This document shows, one piece after another, positions 44,555 through 51,348 of a stretch of 64,000 nt of DNA; position 1 is the stretch's first letter, and each line of letters starts with the position of its first letter. Origin of the DNA: Rhizobiales bacterium YIM 77505 (lineage in GTDB: Bacteria; Pseudomonadota; Alphaproteobacteria; Rhizobiales; Beijerinckiaceae). The DNA lies in NCBI GenBank assembly GCA_000745135.1, contig JQNH01000001.1, forward strand, positions 1,364,001 to 1,428,000, read 5' to 3'. A program made the translations under genes and the position numbers. The notes beneath the pieces are model-generated. The model had not been told where the DNA came from and made no database searches. It saw only the letters and a program-made list of their open reading frames with translations.

Positions 44555-44579
44555 GGAACCTTGGCCACGATCCCACGTT
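44555..44579 (+). promoter_or_regulatory. Sigma-EcfG promoter of nepR-ecfG, perfect consensus
   Basis: GGAAC at 44555-44559 and CGTT at 44576-44579, exactly 16 bases apart: a full match to the general stress promoter of alphaproteobacteria. Initiation is expected near 44586. The pair nepR-ecfG is thus self-controlled. Because transcription would begin at about 44586, the frame starting at 44501 cannot be the product made from it. Confidence 0.9.
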
Positions 44580-44611
44580 GTTTCCACATGGAGGACGGGA
44601 TTTCTATCGCG

Positions 44612-44842
44612 ATGGCAAAGCCAACAAGGGGGAGGACAGTCTCCGACTGCCCCGCCCACCCCCTCATTCCGCAGCCCGGTATCGCCTTGCGCGATCCCTC
44701 CCTTCCTCCCCCCATCCTTGACAGGACCGTGCAAGGGCGGATCGGCCGGGAGCTGCGGGCGATGTATGTTGACCTCGAGCGTCAGCCGATCCCGCAACGG
44801 CTCTTGGATTTGCTGAAAAAGCTCGAGAGCCCAGAAGGGTAG
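44612..44842 (+). CDS. nepR: Anti-sigma factor NepR
   Basis: 76 residues from ATG 44612 (MAKPTRGRTVSDCPAHP). The conserved sigma-mimic helix pair is at the C-terminus: LDRTVQGRIGRELRAMYVDL followed by QPIPQRLLDLLKKLE. NepR binds the ECF sigma factor EcfG and is removed under stress by phosphorylated PhyR. ATG 44588 is also in frame, but the promoter at 44555-44579 would leave it leaderless; a frame from 44501 is excluded by the promoter position. ecfG begins 3 bases after nepR. PhyR and its kinase are not in this window. Confidence 0.88.
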   Translation: MAKPTRGRTVSDCPAHPLIPQPGIALRDPSLPPPILDRTVQGRIGRELRAMYVDLERQPIPQRLLDLLKKLESPEG

Positions 44843-44845
44843 ATC

Positions 44846-45421
44846 ATGACAATCGAACCGGACCTGCGGGACGCCCTTCTCGGCGCCGTCCCGAGCCTGC
44901 GCGCCTTCGCCATCTCCCTGTCGGGAGACGTGGACCGCGCCGACGACCTTGTCCAGGACACGCTCTTGCGCGCTTTGGCGAACATCCATCGCTTCGAGCG
45001 CGGGACCAATCTCAATGCTTGGCTCTTCACCATCCTGCGCAACCTCTTCCACTCCGAGTATCGGAAGAGGAAGCGCGAAGTGGAGGACGTGGACGGAGGG
45101 TACGCGGCGAGCTTGCGGACGGCGCCAAGCCAGCATGCCCATCTGGATTTCGAGGATCTGCGCGCGGCTCTCGCGAAGCTGCCGCAGGACCAGCGGGAGG
45201 CGCTCCTCCTCGTGGGCGCGTCCGGCTTCTCCTACGAGGATGCGGCGCGGATCTGCGGCTGCGCCGTCGGAACCATCAAGAGTCGCGTCAACCGGGCGCG
45301 CAAGCGCCTGGCCGAGTTGATGTTCCTCGAGGAAACCGACGATCTCGCCCCGGATGGCATCACCATCGCGGCCCTCCAGGCGTTTGGCCCCGAGGCCGCT
45401 CGCGCTGGCGCAAGCGGCTGA
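44846..45421 (+). CDS. ecfG: RNA polymerase ECF sigma factor EcfG
   Basis: 191 residues. Region 2: VDRADDLVQDTLLRALANIHRFERGTNLNAWLFTILRN (about 30-67); region 4: DLRAALAKLPQDQREALLLV and GFSYEDAARICGCAVGTIKSRVNRARKRLAELM (about 105-155). This is the ECF15/EcfG group, the master of the general stress response in alphaproteobacteria. It directs transcription from GGAAC-N16-CGTT promoters, one of which precedes nepR. It follows nepR after 3 bases and is followed by an intrinsic terminator at 45440-45473. Confidence 0.95.
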   Translation: MTIEPDLRDALLGAVPSLRAFAISLSGDVDRADDLVQDTLLRALANIHRFERGTNLNAWLFTILRNLFHSEYRKRKREVEDVDGGYAASLRTAPSQHAHLDFEDLRAALAKLPQDQREALLLVGASGFSYEDAARICGCAVGTIKSRVNRARKRLAELMFLEETDDLAPDGITIAALQAFGPEAARAGASG

Positions 45422-45439
45422 CAGCCTGACCCGAACGAC

Positions 45440-45480
45440 AAGCCCAGGGCCGGCGCAAGCGGGCCTTGGGCTTCTTCATT
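45440..45480 (+). terminator. Terminator after ecfG
   Basis: AAGCCCAGGGCC (45440-45451) pairs with GGCCTTGGGCTT (45462-45473), 12 pairs with one G-U, loop of 10; the T-rich TTCTTCATT follows. Situated 18 bases after the ecfG stop codon, ending the nepR-ecfG unit. Confidence 0.8.
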
Positions 45481-45501
45481 GCCCTTGGGGGAGTGCTGCG
45501 C

Positions 45502-45729
45502 TCAGCCCTTGGCGCGAATCACCGCTTGTCCCCGCTCGATCGCCGGCGCAGCCGGTGCGCAGTGGCTGAAATAGCCGTTGAGAATGACAGGGTGGGACCT
45601 GCACAAGACAGTGTAACCCGCCGGCGGCGGCGGAATTGGATCGCGCGCAATCACCGGGTTCGGCGGCTGGCTGCAGCCGACCAACCCTGTCATCGCGAGG
45701 AAACCGATCCCAACAAAGCTGCGCGTCAT
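45502..45729 (-). CDS. Small lipoprotein
   Basis: 75 residues. The signal ends in the lipobox LVGC (Cys19) of MTRSFVGIGFLAMTGLVGCS; the mature part is proline-rich (NPVIARDPIPPPPAGYTVLC) with two further cysteines in CRSHPVILNGYFSHC. ATG 45729 has AGG upstream. Not recognised; it fits the class of small outer- or inner-membrane lipoproteins of Hyphomicrobiales. It is convergent with ecfG. Confidence 0.65.
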   Translation of the reverse strand: MTRSFVGIGFLAMTGLVGCSQPPNPVIARDPIPPPPAGYTVLCRSHPVILNGYFSHCAPAAPAIERGQAVIRAKG

Positions 45730-45863
45730 CGAACCTGCCTCTGAACGTATGCCCTAGCCTGCCGGGAGGGCGATCTCAGATCAAGAGAGGCGCCAGCGAC
45801 GCGTCGCCGGCACAAGCTCGATCGAAACATTCCCGCAGCGAGTGTGGCGTTCGGTACACTCCT

Positions 45864-45893
45864 GAAGAAAATGGCCCGGCTTGGGCCGGGCCA
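45864..45893 (-). terminator. Rho-independent terminator of the gene at 45924
   Basis: TGGCCCGGC (45872-45880) with GCCGGGCCA (45885-45893), nine perfect pairs and a four-base loop. On the minus strand it is followed by TTTTCTTC, the U tract, and it starts 31 bases after the stop codon of the minus-strand gene at 45924. Confidence 0.85.
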
Positions 45894-45923
45894 TGATGCT
45901 GGAAGAGTCGTTCCGGATGACGG

Positions 45924-46181
45924 TCAGCACTCCACCTTCCGCTTCACCGTCGTGTCGCCGAACTCATCGGTCTTGGCGGTGGTCTTCGACTGGCAGCCAA
46001 CGCTTCCCGTCGTGGTGACCTCCTTCTTCTTCACCACGGTAGGCGCGTCGTCATCGATGTTGACGGAGCGTTCCTTCACGATGGTCCGGCTGCCGGCACC
46101 TTCCTCGCGGATGATGGTGGTCTGGGCGAAGGCCGCGCTGCCAATGACGGACGCGGCGAGAATGATGGCGATTTTCTGCAC
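45924..46181 (-). CDS. Small exported hypothetical protein
   Basis: 85 residues. Signal peptide MQKIAIILAASVIGSAAFA, cleaved before QTT. The mature part is short and charged (TTIIREEGAGSRTIVKERS, APTVVKKKEVTTTGSVGC, TTVKRKVEC), with two cysteines. The start is GTG 46181 with GGAGG six bases upstream; the longer ATG frame at 46223 is not needed. A good terminator follows at 45864-45893. Unknown function; short secreted proteins with this K-x-V pattern occur in Methylobacterium relatives. Confidence 0.7.
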   Translation of the reverse strand: MQKIAIILAASVIGSAAFAQTTIIREEGAGSRTIVKERSVNIDDDAPTVVKKKEVTTTGSVGCQSKTTAKTDEFGDTTVKRKVEC

Positions 46182-46324
46182 GTCGCACCTCCGGGCGTGG
46201 GATTTCCGTTCCTGAAGCGGCAACGCAGCGGAACAGGGCGGGTTTCAGCTTGGCCGTCCTGGAGGGCGCCGTTGGATCGATGGAGCGGGTCCGAGCGTTC
46301 AAACCCGGGGGCAAGGAGGTCGCC

Positions 46325-46717
46325 ATGCGATCCATGAAAACCCTGCTCGCCGGCGCGCTTGCCGGGATGACCACGCTCGTTGTTCTTGCCTCTCCGGCGG
46401 CTGCACAGAGCGTCGGCTATGTGACCGGCATTCCCGGGCCTGATCCAGCCTATGACGACGAATTCGGGTGGGGTCCGGCCTACCGACCGGAGACCACCTT
46501 CGCGCAGCCGGGCACGCCCTTGACGCCTGGCCAGATCGCGGCGATCGAGCACTACCGGCGTACAGGGCGGCCGGTCTACCCGCCTATCGGCGCCTATCAG
46601 CCCGAAGCGGTCGCCCCTGGCTACGGCTACGTCGCGCCCCGGCGCATCGTCCGGGCGCCGGCCTATGAGAAGCGCCGGGCGGCGAAGCGCAAGCGGGTTG
46701 TCGAACGGGTACGATGA
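46325..46717 (+). CDS. Exported hypothetical protein
   Basis: 130 residues. Signal peptide MRSMKTLLAGALAGMTTLVVLASPAAA. Mature protein rich in Pro, Tyr and Gly (GIPGPDPAYDDEFGWGPAYR, PLTPGQIAAIEHYRRTGRP, APGYGYVAPRRIVRAP) with a strongly basic end (EKRRAAKRKRVVERVR). ATG 46325 follows a good GGAGG. Envelope-associated role is a guess. It is divergent from the gene at 45924. Confidence 0.72.
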   Translation: MRSMKTLLAGALAGMTTLVVLASPAAAQSVGYVTGIPGPDPAYDDEFGWGPAYRPETTFAQPGTPLTPGQIAAIEHYRRTGRPVYPPIGAYQPEAVAPGYGYVAPRRIVRAPAYEKRRAAKRKRVVERVR

Positions 46718-46894
46718 GGTTTGCCTCTGGCGCTTCGGTCGGATCGCGACGACGCCGGCACCTCTCGCGCCTCGCAGCTGAAGAGCGCTCTCCCGCGGGG
46801 CTTGCGGTTCGGCGAGCCCTCTATCTTCGCGCAGCTTCCTTCCGTGACGCTGTGGAGGATTGGTAGCATGGCCCCGTCAGCCATGGAGCACGCG

Positions 46895-47098
46895 ATGGAC
46901 GAGGATCGTTTCAACATGGAAGTGCGCAAGTTTCTCAAGCAGGTCGGCGTCACGTCCCAGCGGGAAATCGAGAAGGTGGTGCGCTCAGGCAAGGTGCAGG
47001 GGACGGCGCTCAAGGTCCGCATGACGCTGACCGCGGAGAACGCGCCGCTCGAACATGTGGTCGAGGACACGATCGAGTTCGGTCCGCGGCAGCGCTGA
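46895..47098 (+). CDS. DUF6494 family protein
   Basis: 67 residues, MDEDRFNMEVRKFLKQVGVT then SQREIEKVVRSGKVQG and a C-terminal beta-rich tail. The N-terminal helix and the VTSQREIE motif are the mark of DUF6494. Start ATG 46895 is preceded by GGAG; ATG 46883 is also in frame. Unknown function; common as a single gene in Hyphomicrobiales. Confidence 0.82.
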   Translation: MDEDRFNMEVRKFLKQVGVTSQREIEKVVRSGKVQGTALKVRMTLTAENAPLEHVVEDTIEFGPRQR

Positions 47099-47192
47099 AG
47101 CGCAGAATCTTCGTCTGACCCATATCGGACAAAGACGGGTCCTCGGGGTGGGCCGCCGCTGGAAACCCGTTCGGTTCCCTTGCGCAGGCCCG

Positions 47193-47510
47193 TTAGAAGC
47201 GGCCGCCGACGCCCGCCCGGCCGCCAGGCGTCATCATCGGGCGGATGCGGGCCTCGCCGGGTTGCCGACCGTAAGGGTCGTCGATGTCGTTGGGGTCGAA
47301 GCGCAGGGGCTGCTGGCCTGGGGCAGTGACTTTGGGCGATCGGGGAGACGGGGTTGACGGGGTTGATGTCGTCTTCGCCTTGGGCTGGCCTGCGCCAGCC
47401 TGCGCTGGGATCGCTCCCTCGGCAGGGTCGCGCCGGCTCTCTGCGCTTGCACCGCCAGCAACCATCCCGAGCAAGAGGGCGAGGGCCAATGGAGCAAGCA
47501 ACCGGGTCAT
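47193..47510 (-). CDS. Exported proline-rich hypothetical protein
   Basis: 105 residues. Signal peptide MTRLLAPLALALLLGMVAGG with ASA-E cleavage. The rest is low-complexity, with a short Thr/Pro/Ser-rich segment (KTTSTPSTPSPRSPKV) and a C-terminal part LRFDPNDIDDPYGRQPGEAR ending GRAGVGGRF. No catalytic motif. It converges with the DUF6494 gene. ATG 47510. Confidence 0.6.
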   Translation of the reverse strand: MTRLLAPLALALLLGMVAGGASAESRRDPAEGAIPAQAGAGQPKAKTTSTPSTPSPRSPKVTAPGQQPLRFDPNDIDDPYGRQPGEARIRPMMTPGGRAGVGGRF

Positions 47511-47711
47511 GAGCGGCCATCCTTGCCTTGAAGCGTGAAGCGGGGCATGCGCTGGCGGCGTCGATTGCACCCCTTGCACAACGGCACCCTTCGCACCTGA
47601 TCTCCTGCTCTCCTACGCATGGGTCGGCGAGGGGATGAAGTCAATCGGCGGCCATGGGGGTCGGGTGGGCGTCCGGTCGGTCCGGCCGGTTGCTTTGAGG
47701 GAGACGGGTCT

Positions 47712-48242
47712 ATGAGAGTCGCCTTGCAGGCTGAAGCGCCGTCTGAAGAGGGGCGTCGGGAGCTGCCACTGACCGTCCGCGCGGCCGAGGACCAGGACGC
47801 GCAGGATCTCTTCGGCCTGCTCGCCCTGTGCTTTGCGGACTATCCCGGGTGCTATGTGGATCCCCACCAGGACCTGGCGGATCTGCGGCGCCCTGGCGCG
47901 TCTTTTGCGGCGAAGGATGGGGCGCTGTGGGTGGTGGAGGACAGGCGAGGGCGGATTTGCGCCTGCGTCGGGGTCGATTTCCCGGGGCGAGGTGTCGCCG
48001 AACTGCACCGGCTCTACGTGCGTCCGGACATGCGTCGCCGCGGCCTGGGCGAGGGGCTCGTCCGCCTCGTCGAGCGCGAAGCGACTGCAAGAGGAGCGCG
48101 ATCGATCTTCTTCTACTCGGACACCCGCTTCGTCGACGCCCATCGCCTCTATGAGCGCCTCGGCTACCGTCAATGCGAGGGAACGCGCGAGCTCGGCGAC
48201 ATCTCCAACTCCGTCGAGTACCGATTTGAAAAGACCCTCTGA
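47712..48242 (+). CDS. GNAT family N-acetyltransferase
   Basis: 176 residues. Motif A is LHRLYVRPDMRRRGLGEGLVRLVER near residue 100; the later SIFFYSDTRFVDAHRLYERLGYRQCEG is the usual C-terminal strand. Closest in look to the small-molecule or phosphinothricin acetyltransferase subgroup. Substrate unknown. ATG 47712; DUF4345 gene follows on the opposite strand. Confidence 0.86.
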   Translation: MRVALQAEAPSEEGRRELPLTVRAAEDQDAQDLFGLLALCFADYPGCYVDPHQDLADLRRPGASFAAKDGALWVVEDRRGRICACVGVDFPGRGVAELHRLYVRPDMRRRGLGEGLVRLVEREATARGARSIFFYSDTRFVDAHRLYERLGYRQCEGTRELGDISNSVEYRFEKTL

Positions 48243-48287
48243 GGACCGTCTCGCCCGAGGGCGCGCCGAGAGCGAGACCGGAGGCGG

Positions 48288-48722
48288 TCACGCGAGCTCG
48301 CGCTGCGAGACGTCCGCGACGCCTTCCGTTTCCGCATAGCGGTTCGCGACGCGCGCCTGCCACAGGCAGACGAGGGGTGTCACGATCAGCTCCAGAAGCA
48401 AGCCCGAGAGCATGGTGAGCGACGGAACGCCGGTGAGCCAAAGCCCAATGAGCCGTCCGAGCCCGCCGAGGACGACCATGAGCGTCAGGAAGCGGAAGAA
48501 GGTTCCTTTTTCCTCAATGCTCGGGACGGTGGCCCAGAAGCAGATGCCGATACCGAGCAGGATGCCCGACAGGAACCGGAAATGGCTCTCGGCTGAGACG
48601 CTCATGCGGTCGCCCGTCACCGCAGGGCCATAGAGCACGCCGAACAGTCCTGCCGCGACCGGAATCAGAGCCAGCACGGCGACGGTGCGTTGGAGATAGC
48701 GCTTCTCGTTCTCCGCAGACAT
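48288..48722 (-). CDS. DUF4345 domain membrane protein
   Basis: 144 residues with four membrane helices (about 12-30, 48-64, 76-94, 100-120). The DUF4345 pattern is SHFRFLSGILLGIGICFWAT and LGGLGRLIGLWLTGVPSL. Unknown function. ATG 48722. It diverges from the GST gene at 48805 by 82 bases. Confidence 0.85.
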   Translation of the reverse strand: MSAENEKRYLQRTVAVLALIPVAAGLFGVLYGPAVTGDRMSVSAESHFRFLSGILLGIGICFWATVPSIEEKGTFFRFLTLMVVLGGLGRLIGLWLTGVPSLTMLSGLLLELIVTPLVCLWQARVANRYAETEGVADVSQRELA

Positions 48723-48804
48723 GTTGCTCTCAGGACATTGCTCTTAAGATCGGCTTCGCGAGCGTGCTGCGGAAAGCGTCCCGCCCCACGCCCGGAGACC
48801 TGCC

Positions 48805-49446
48805 ATGGCCGCACGATACACCCTGCACGGGTTCTGGGCATCGGGCCCCACCTACAAGATCGCCCTGTTCCTCTCGCTTGCCGGCGAGGCCTTCGACTAC
48901 GTCCACGTCGATCTCCCGACAGGCGAGCACACCCGGCCCCCATACCTCGTGAAGCAGCGCTTCGGGCAGGTGCCGCTTCTTGTCGACAACTCCAATGGCC
49001 GGCACTTGTGCCAGTCGGCGGCGATTCTCGAGTACCTCGCGGACCGAACCGGCAAGTTCGGCGGCGCGAGCCTCGATGAGCGCCTCACGGCGCGGGAGTG
49101 GATGTTCTGGGAGGCCGATCGCTTGGCGCCAGGCGTCTACCGTCCGCGGTCGGCGAGGGCGGGGCTGTCGCCCCTGCCCGAGGAGGTCATCGGCCACTAC
49201 CTGGTCGAGGGCAGGGCGGCGCTGGAGCTGCTCGACGATGCGCTTCGGGGACGCAGCTGGATCGTCGGCGAGGCGCCGACCATCGCGGATATCGATATCT
49301 ACGGCGTGGTGGCCTACGCCGCCGAGGCAGGGCACGCTCTTGAGCCCCTCCAGAATCTCGGGCGCTGGACGGATCGCGTTGCTGCGCTGCCCGGCTTTGC
49401 AGCGCCGAACGCGCTCCTGCGTCCTCCTTCCTTAAGGGTGCTTTGA
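48805..49446 (+). CDS. Glutathione S-transferase family protein
   Basis: 213 residues. Thioredoxin-fold N-terminal domain with the conserved cis-Pro in FGQVPLLVDNSNGRHLCQSAAILEYLAD, and the helical C-terminal domain with the N-capping ADIDIYGVVAYAAE. The N-terminus YTLHGFWASGPTYKIALFLSLAG has the Ser/Tyr region of the active site. It conjugates or reduces small electrophiles with glutathione. ATG 48805. A second GST gene is at 49977. Confidence 0.88.
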   Translation: MAARYTLHGFWASGPTYKIALFLSLAGEAFDYVHVDLPTGEHTRPPYLVKQRFGQVPLLVDNSNGRHLCQSAAILEYLADRTGKFGGASLDERLTAREWMFWEADRLAPGVYRPRSARAGLSPLPEEVIGHYLVEGRAALELLDDALRGRSWIVGEAPTIADIDIYGVVAYAAEAGHALEPLQNLGRWTDRVAALPGFAAPNALLRPPSLRVL

Positions 49447-49481
49447 GGCGATCCCTCGGATGCAGCCGGAACGGCTTGGGA

Positions 49482-49811
49482 TCAGGCGGAACTGCCCTTC
49501 AGCCGCGCGTTGCACTGGCTCCAGAATTTCGGCCATTTGACGCCGGCGGCGACCGTCTTGGCGGCCTTGGCCTCCTTCCACTCGGCGGCGCATTTCTTCT
49601 GTCGCTCGCGGGCGGCCATCTGGTTGACCGTCATCTCCTTCTTGGAGGCGCCGCGCTTGCGGGCTTTGGAACCCTCCGCGGCCGATCCCGGCTGAGCCTG
49701 GGCGACCACCAGGGCGCCCTCCGCGGCGATTGCCGGCGGCGCGAAGCTCGCCGCCCCGAGGGCGACGGCGAGAACGGCTGCGGCGACAGCGCCGCGCAAC
49801 TCCATCTTCAT
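49482..49811 (-). CDS. Small exported basic protein (PsiF-like)
   Basis: 109 residues. Signal peptide MKMELRGAVAAAVLAVALGA, cleaved near IAA-EG. The mature part is Ala/Lys-rich: KKEMTVNQMAARERQKKCAA, EWKEAKAAKTVAAGVKWP, KFWSQCNARLKG, and the two cysteines with CAxEWK and WSQCNARLK resemble the repeat of PsiF, a phosphate-starvation periplasmic protein. ATG 49811 has GGGGAG upstream; ATG 49805 is possible. Role unknown. Confidence 0.6.
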   Translation of the reverse strand: MKMELRGAVAAAVLAVALGAASFAPPAIAAEGALVVAQAQPGSAAEGSKARKRGASKKEMTVNQMAARERQKKCAAEWKEAKAAKTVAAGVKWPKFWSQCNARLKGSSA

Positions 49812-49976
49812 GCGATGACTCCCCACAATGGACCGGCTGACACTTTGTCCCGGAAGGCACTGAGCCGCCCTATTCCGACGGCAAATCGCGCATTGTGCAA
49901 GCGCCTTGTGCAAGGCGGCAGAGTAGGCGCACAGATGGAACTCGGCTAGGTTCGACCCCCCAGTGGAGGAAGAGGA

Positions 49977-50687
49977 ATGAGCGGACCGTCCTCAGCACCG
50001 ATCGAGCTCTACTATTGGCCGACCCCGAATGGCTGGAAGGTCTCGATCATGCTGGAGGAGTGCGGCCTTCCTTACCGGGTGCACAGCATCAACATCGGCA
50101 AGGGGGACCAGTTCAAGCCCGAGTTCCTGGCGATTTCGCCCAACAATCGCATCCCGGCCATCGTCGACCCGAGCGGGCCCGGCGGTGAACCGATCTCGAT
50201 CTTCGAATCCGGCGCCATCCTGCAATATCTCGGACGCAAGACCGGCCGGTTCTATCCCACGGATGAGCGCAAGCGCGTCGCCGTGGAGGAGTGGCTGTTC
50301 TGGCAGGTGGGCGGCTTCGGGCCGATGCTCGGCCAAGCCCACCATTTCCGGATCTACGCCCCGGAGAAGATCGACTACGCCATCAACCGCTACACCAACG
50401 AGGCACATCGCCTGTACGGGGTCATGGACAAGCGCCTCGCCGACCACGAATACCTGGCCGGCGACTATTCCATCGCCGACATGGCCTGCGTCGGCTGGGC
50501 GAAGCTGTGGGAGCGCCAGGGCCAGGACATCGCCGAGTTCCCGAACGTGAAGCGCTGGCTCGACGCGGTGTTGGCTCGGCCCGCCGTGCAGCGGGGCATC
50601 GCGCTCAACGCGCGGGACAAGCGGGCGACGGACCTGCTCGATCCCGAGGTTCAGAAGGTGCTGTTCGGCCAGCGCGCCCGCCGCTAG
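49977..50687 (+). CDS. Glutathione S-transferase, Nu-class (Ure2p/YfcG-like)
   Basis: 236 residues. N-terminal IELYYWPTPNGWKVSIMLEE with the active-site Thr/Asn region (TPNGWK), SPNNRIPAIVDP (cis-Pro), FESGAILQYLGRKTGRFYP, and the C-terminal YSIADMACVGWAKLWERQGQDI. The TPNGxK signature marks the nu class, which has disulfide-bond reductase rather than classic conjugating activity. ATG 49977 follows AGGAAGAGGA. It may serve in oxidative stress defence. Confidence 0.9.
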   Translation: MSGPSSAPIELYYWPTPNGWKVSIMLEECGLPYRVHSINIGKGDQFKPEFLAISPNNRIPAIVDPSGPGGEPISIFESGAILQYLGRKTGRFYPTDERKRVAVEEWLFWQVGGFGPMLGQAHHFRIYAPEKIDYAINRYTNEAHRLYGVMDKRLADHEYLAGDYSIADMACVGWAKLWERQGQDIAEFPNVKRWLDAVLARPAVQRGIALNARDKRATDLLDPEVQKVLFGQRARR

Positions 50688-50707
50688 ACAGGCGCGCCGC
50701 CGCCTCG

Positions 50708-51115
50708 TCAGTTCACCCGCGTCCAGGTCTGCGAGCGGCAGATGAGGCCGCCGGCGATGCAGCCCGAGAGCTCCAGGGTATTCTGGCCCGTCAGCTTCAA
50801 GCTGCCGCTGAAGGTCTGCCCGTCCGTATAGCGGTAGAGGGTGCCCCTCCACGTATCGCCGCTCTGGCTCATGGTGATCATGCGCAGACCGACGAGGTCC
50901 CGGCTCCTGAGCGCGGGGTCGGGGTTGTGCACATCCTTGCCCGGAGTCTTCACCCAGACGATCGTCCCGCACAGTTGCGCGCCGCAAGGGGCGATCCGCA
51001 CCCGCGTCTCGCCGGTTTGGCTCAGCCACGTGCCGACCGGGCTTGGCGGCTGCTGCGCCATTGCCGTGCCGCTCGCCAGCAAGAGCCCGGCCGCAAGGAG
51101 AAAAGCCCCTTTCAT
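50708..51115 (-). CDS. DUF2147 domain protein, exported
   Basis: 135 residues. Signal peptide MKGAFLLAAGLLLASGTAMA, cleaved before QQPP. The DUF2147 core has GTWLSQTGETRVRIAPCGAQ (conserved Cys), LCGTIVWVKTPGKDVHN, VGLRMITMSQSGDTWRGTLY and LELSGCIAGGLICRSQTWTR. Beta-barrel-like periplasmic proteins of unknown function. ATG 51115 follows GGGAGGG. Convergent with the GST gene. Confidence 0.88.
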   Translation of the reverse strand: MKGAFLLAAGLLLASGTAMAQQPPSPVGTWLSQTGETRVRIAPCGAQLCGTIVWVKTPGKDVHNPDPALRSRDLVGLRMITMSQSGDTWRGTLYRYTDGQTFSGSLKLTGQNTLELSGCIAGGLICRSQTWTRVN

Positions 51116-51348
51116 GATCCCTCCCATCACCCTGATCCAAGGCGATGCTAACGGCGAAGCTTCGCACGTCAATGCGTCGTCGTAAGGTCGTCGCCCGGGC
51201 GATCGCTCCAATCCGGGTGGGGCACCCCGGCATGGGCCGGTCTGGGCTGGGCTTCGGGCCGGTTGACTTGCCAGGCCCCGTTCGGTTTCTAGCCCGAGCG
51301 CTCCGCGCGCCTTCTTCTGCCTAGCGCGCCCACCGTCCGGTTCAGATC

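Noticed and set aside
45846-45893. Terminator hairpin at 45872 read as belonging to ecfG
   Set aside because: The U tract is on the minus strand and ecfG has its own terminator at 45440-45480.
47583-47711. Upstream extension of the acetyltransferase frame to 47619
   Set aside because: The added residues are Gly/Arg-rich and non-conserved; the acetyltransferase starts at 47712.
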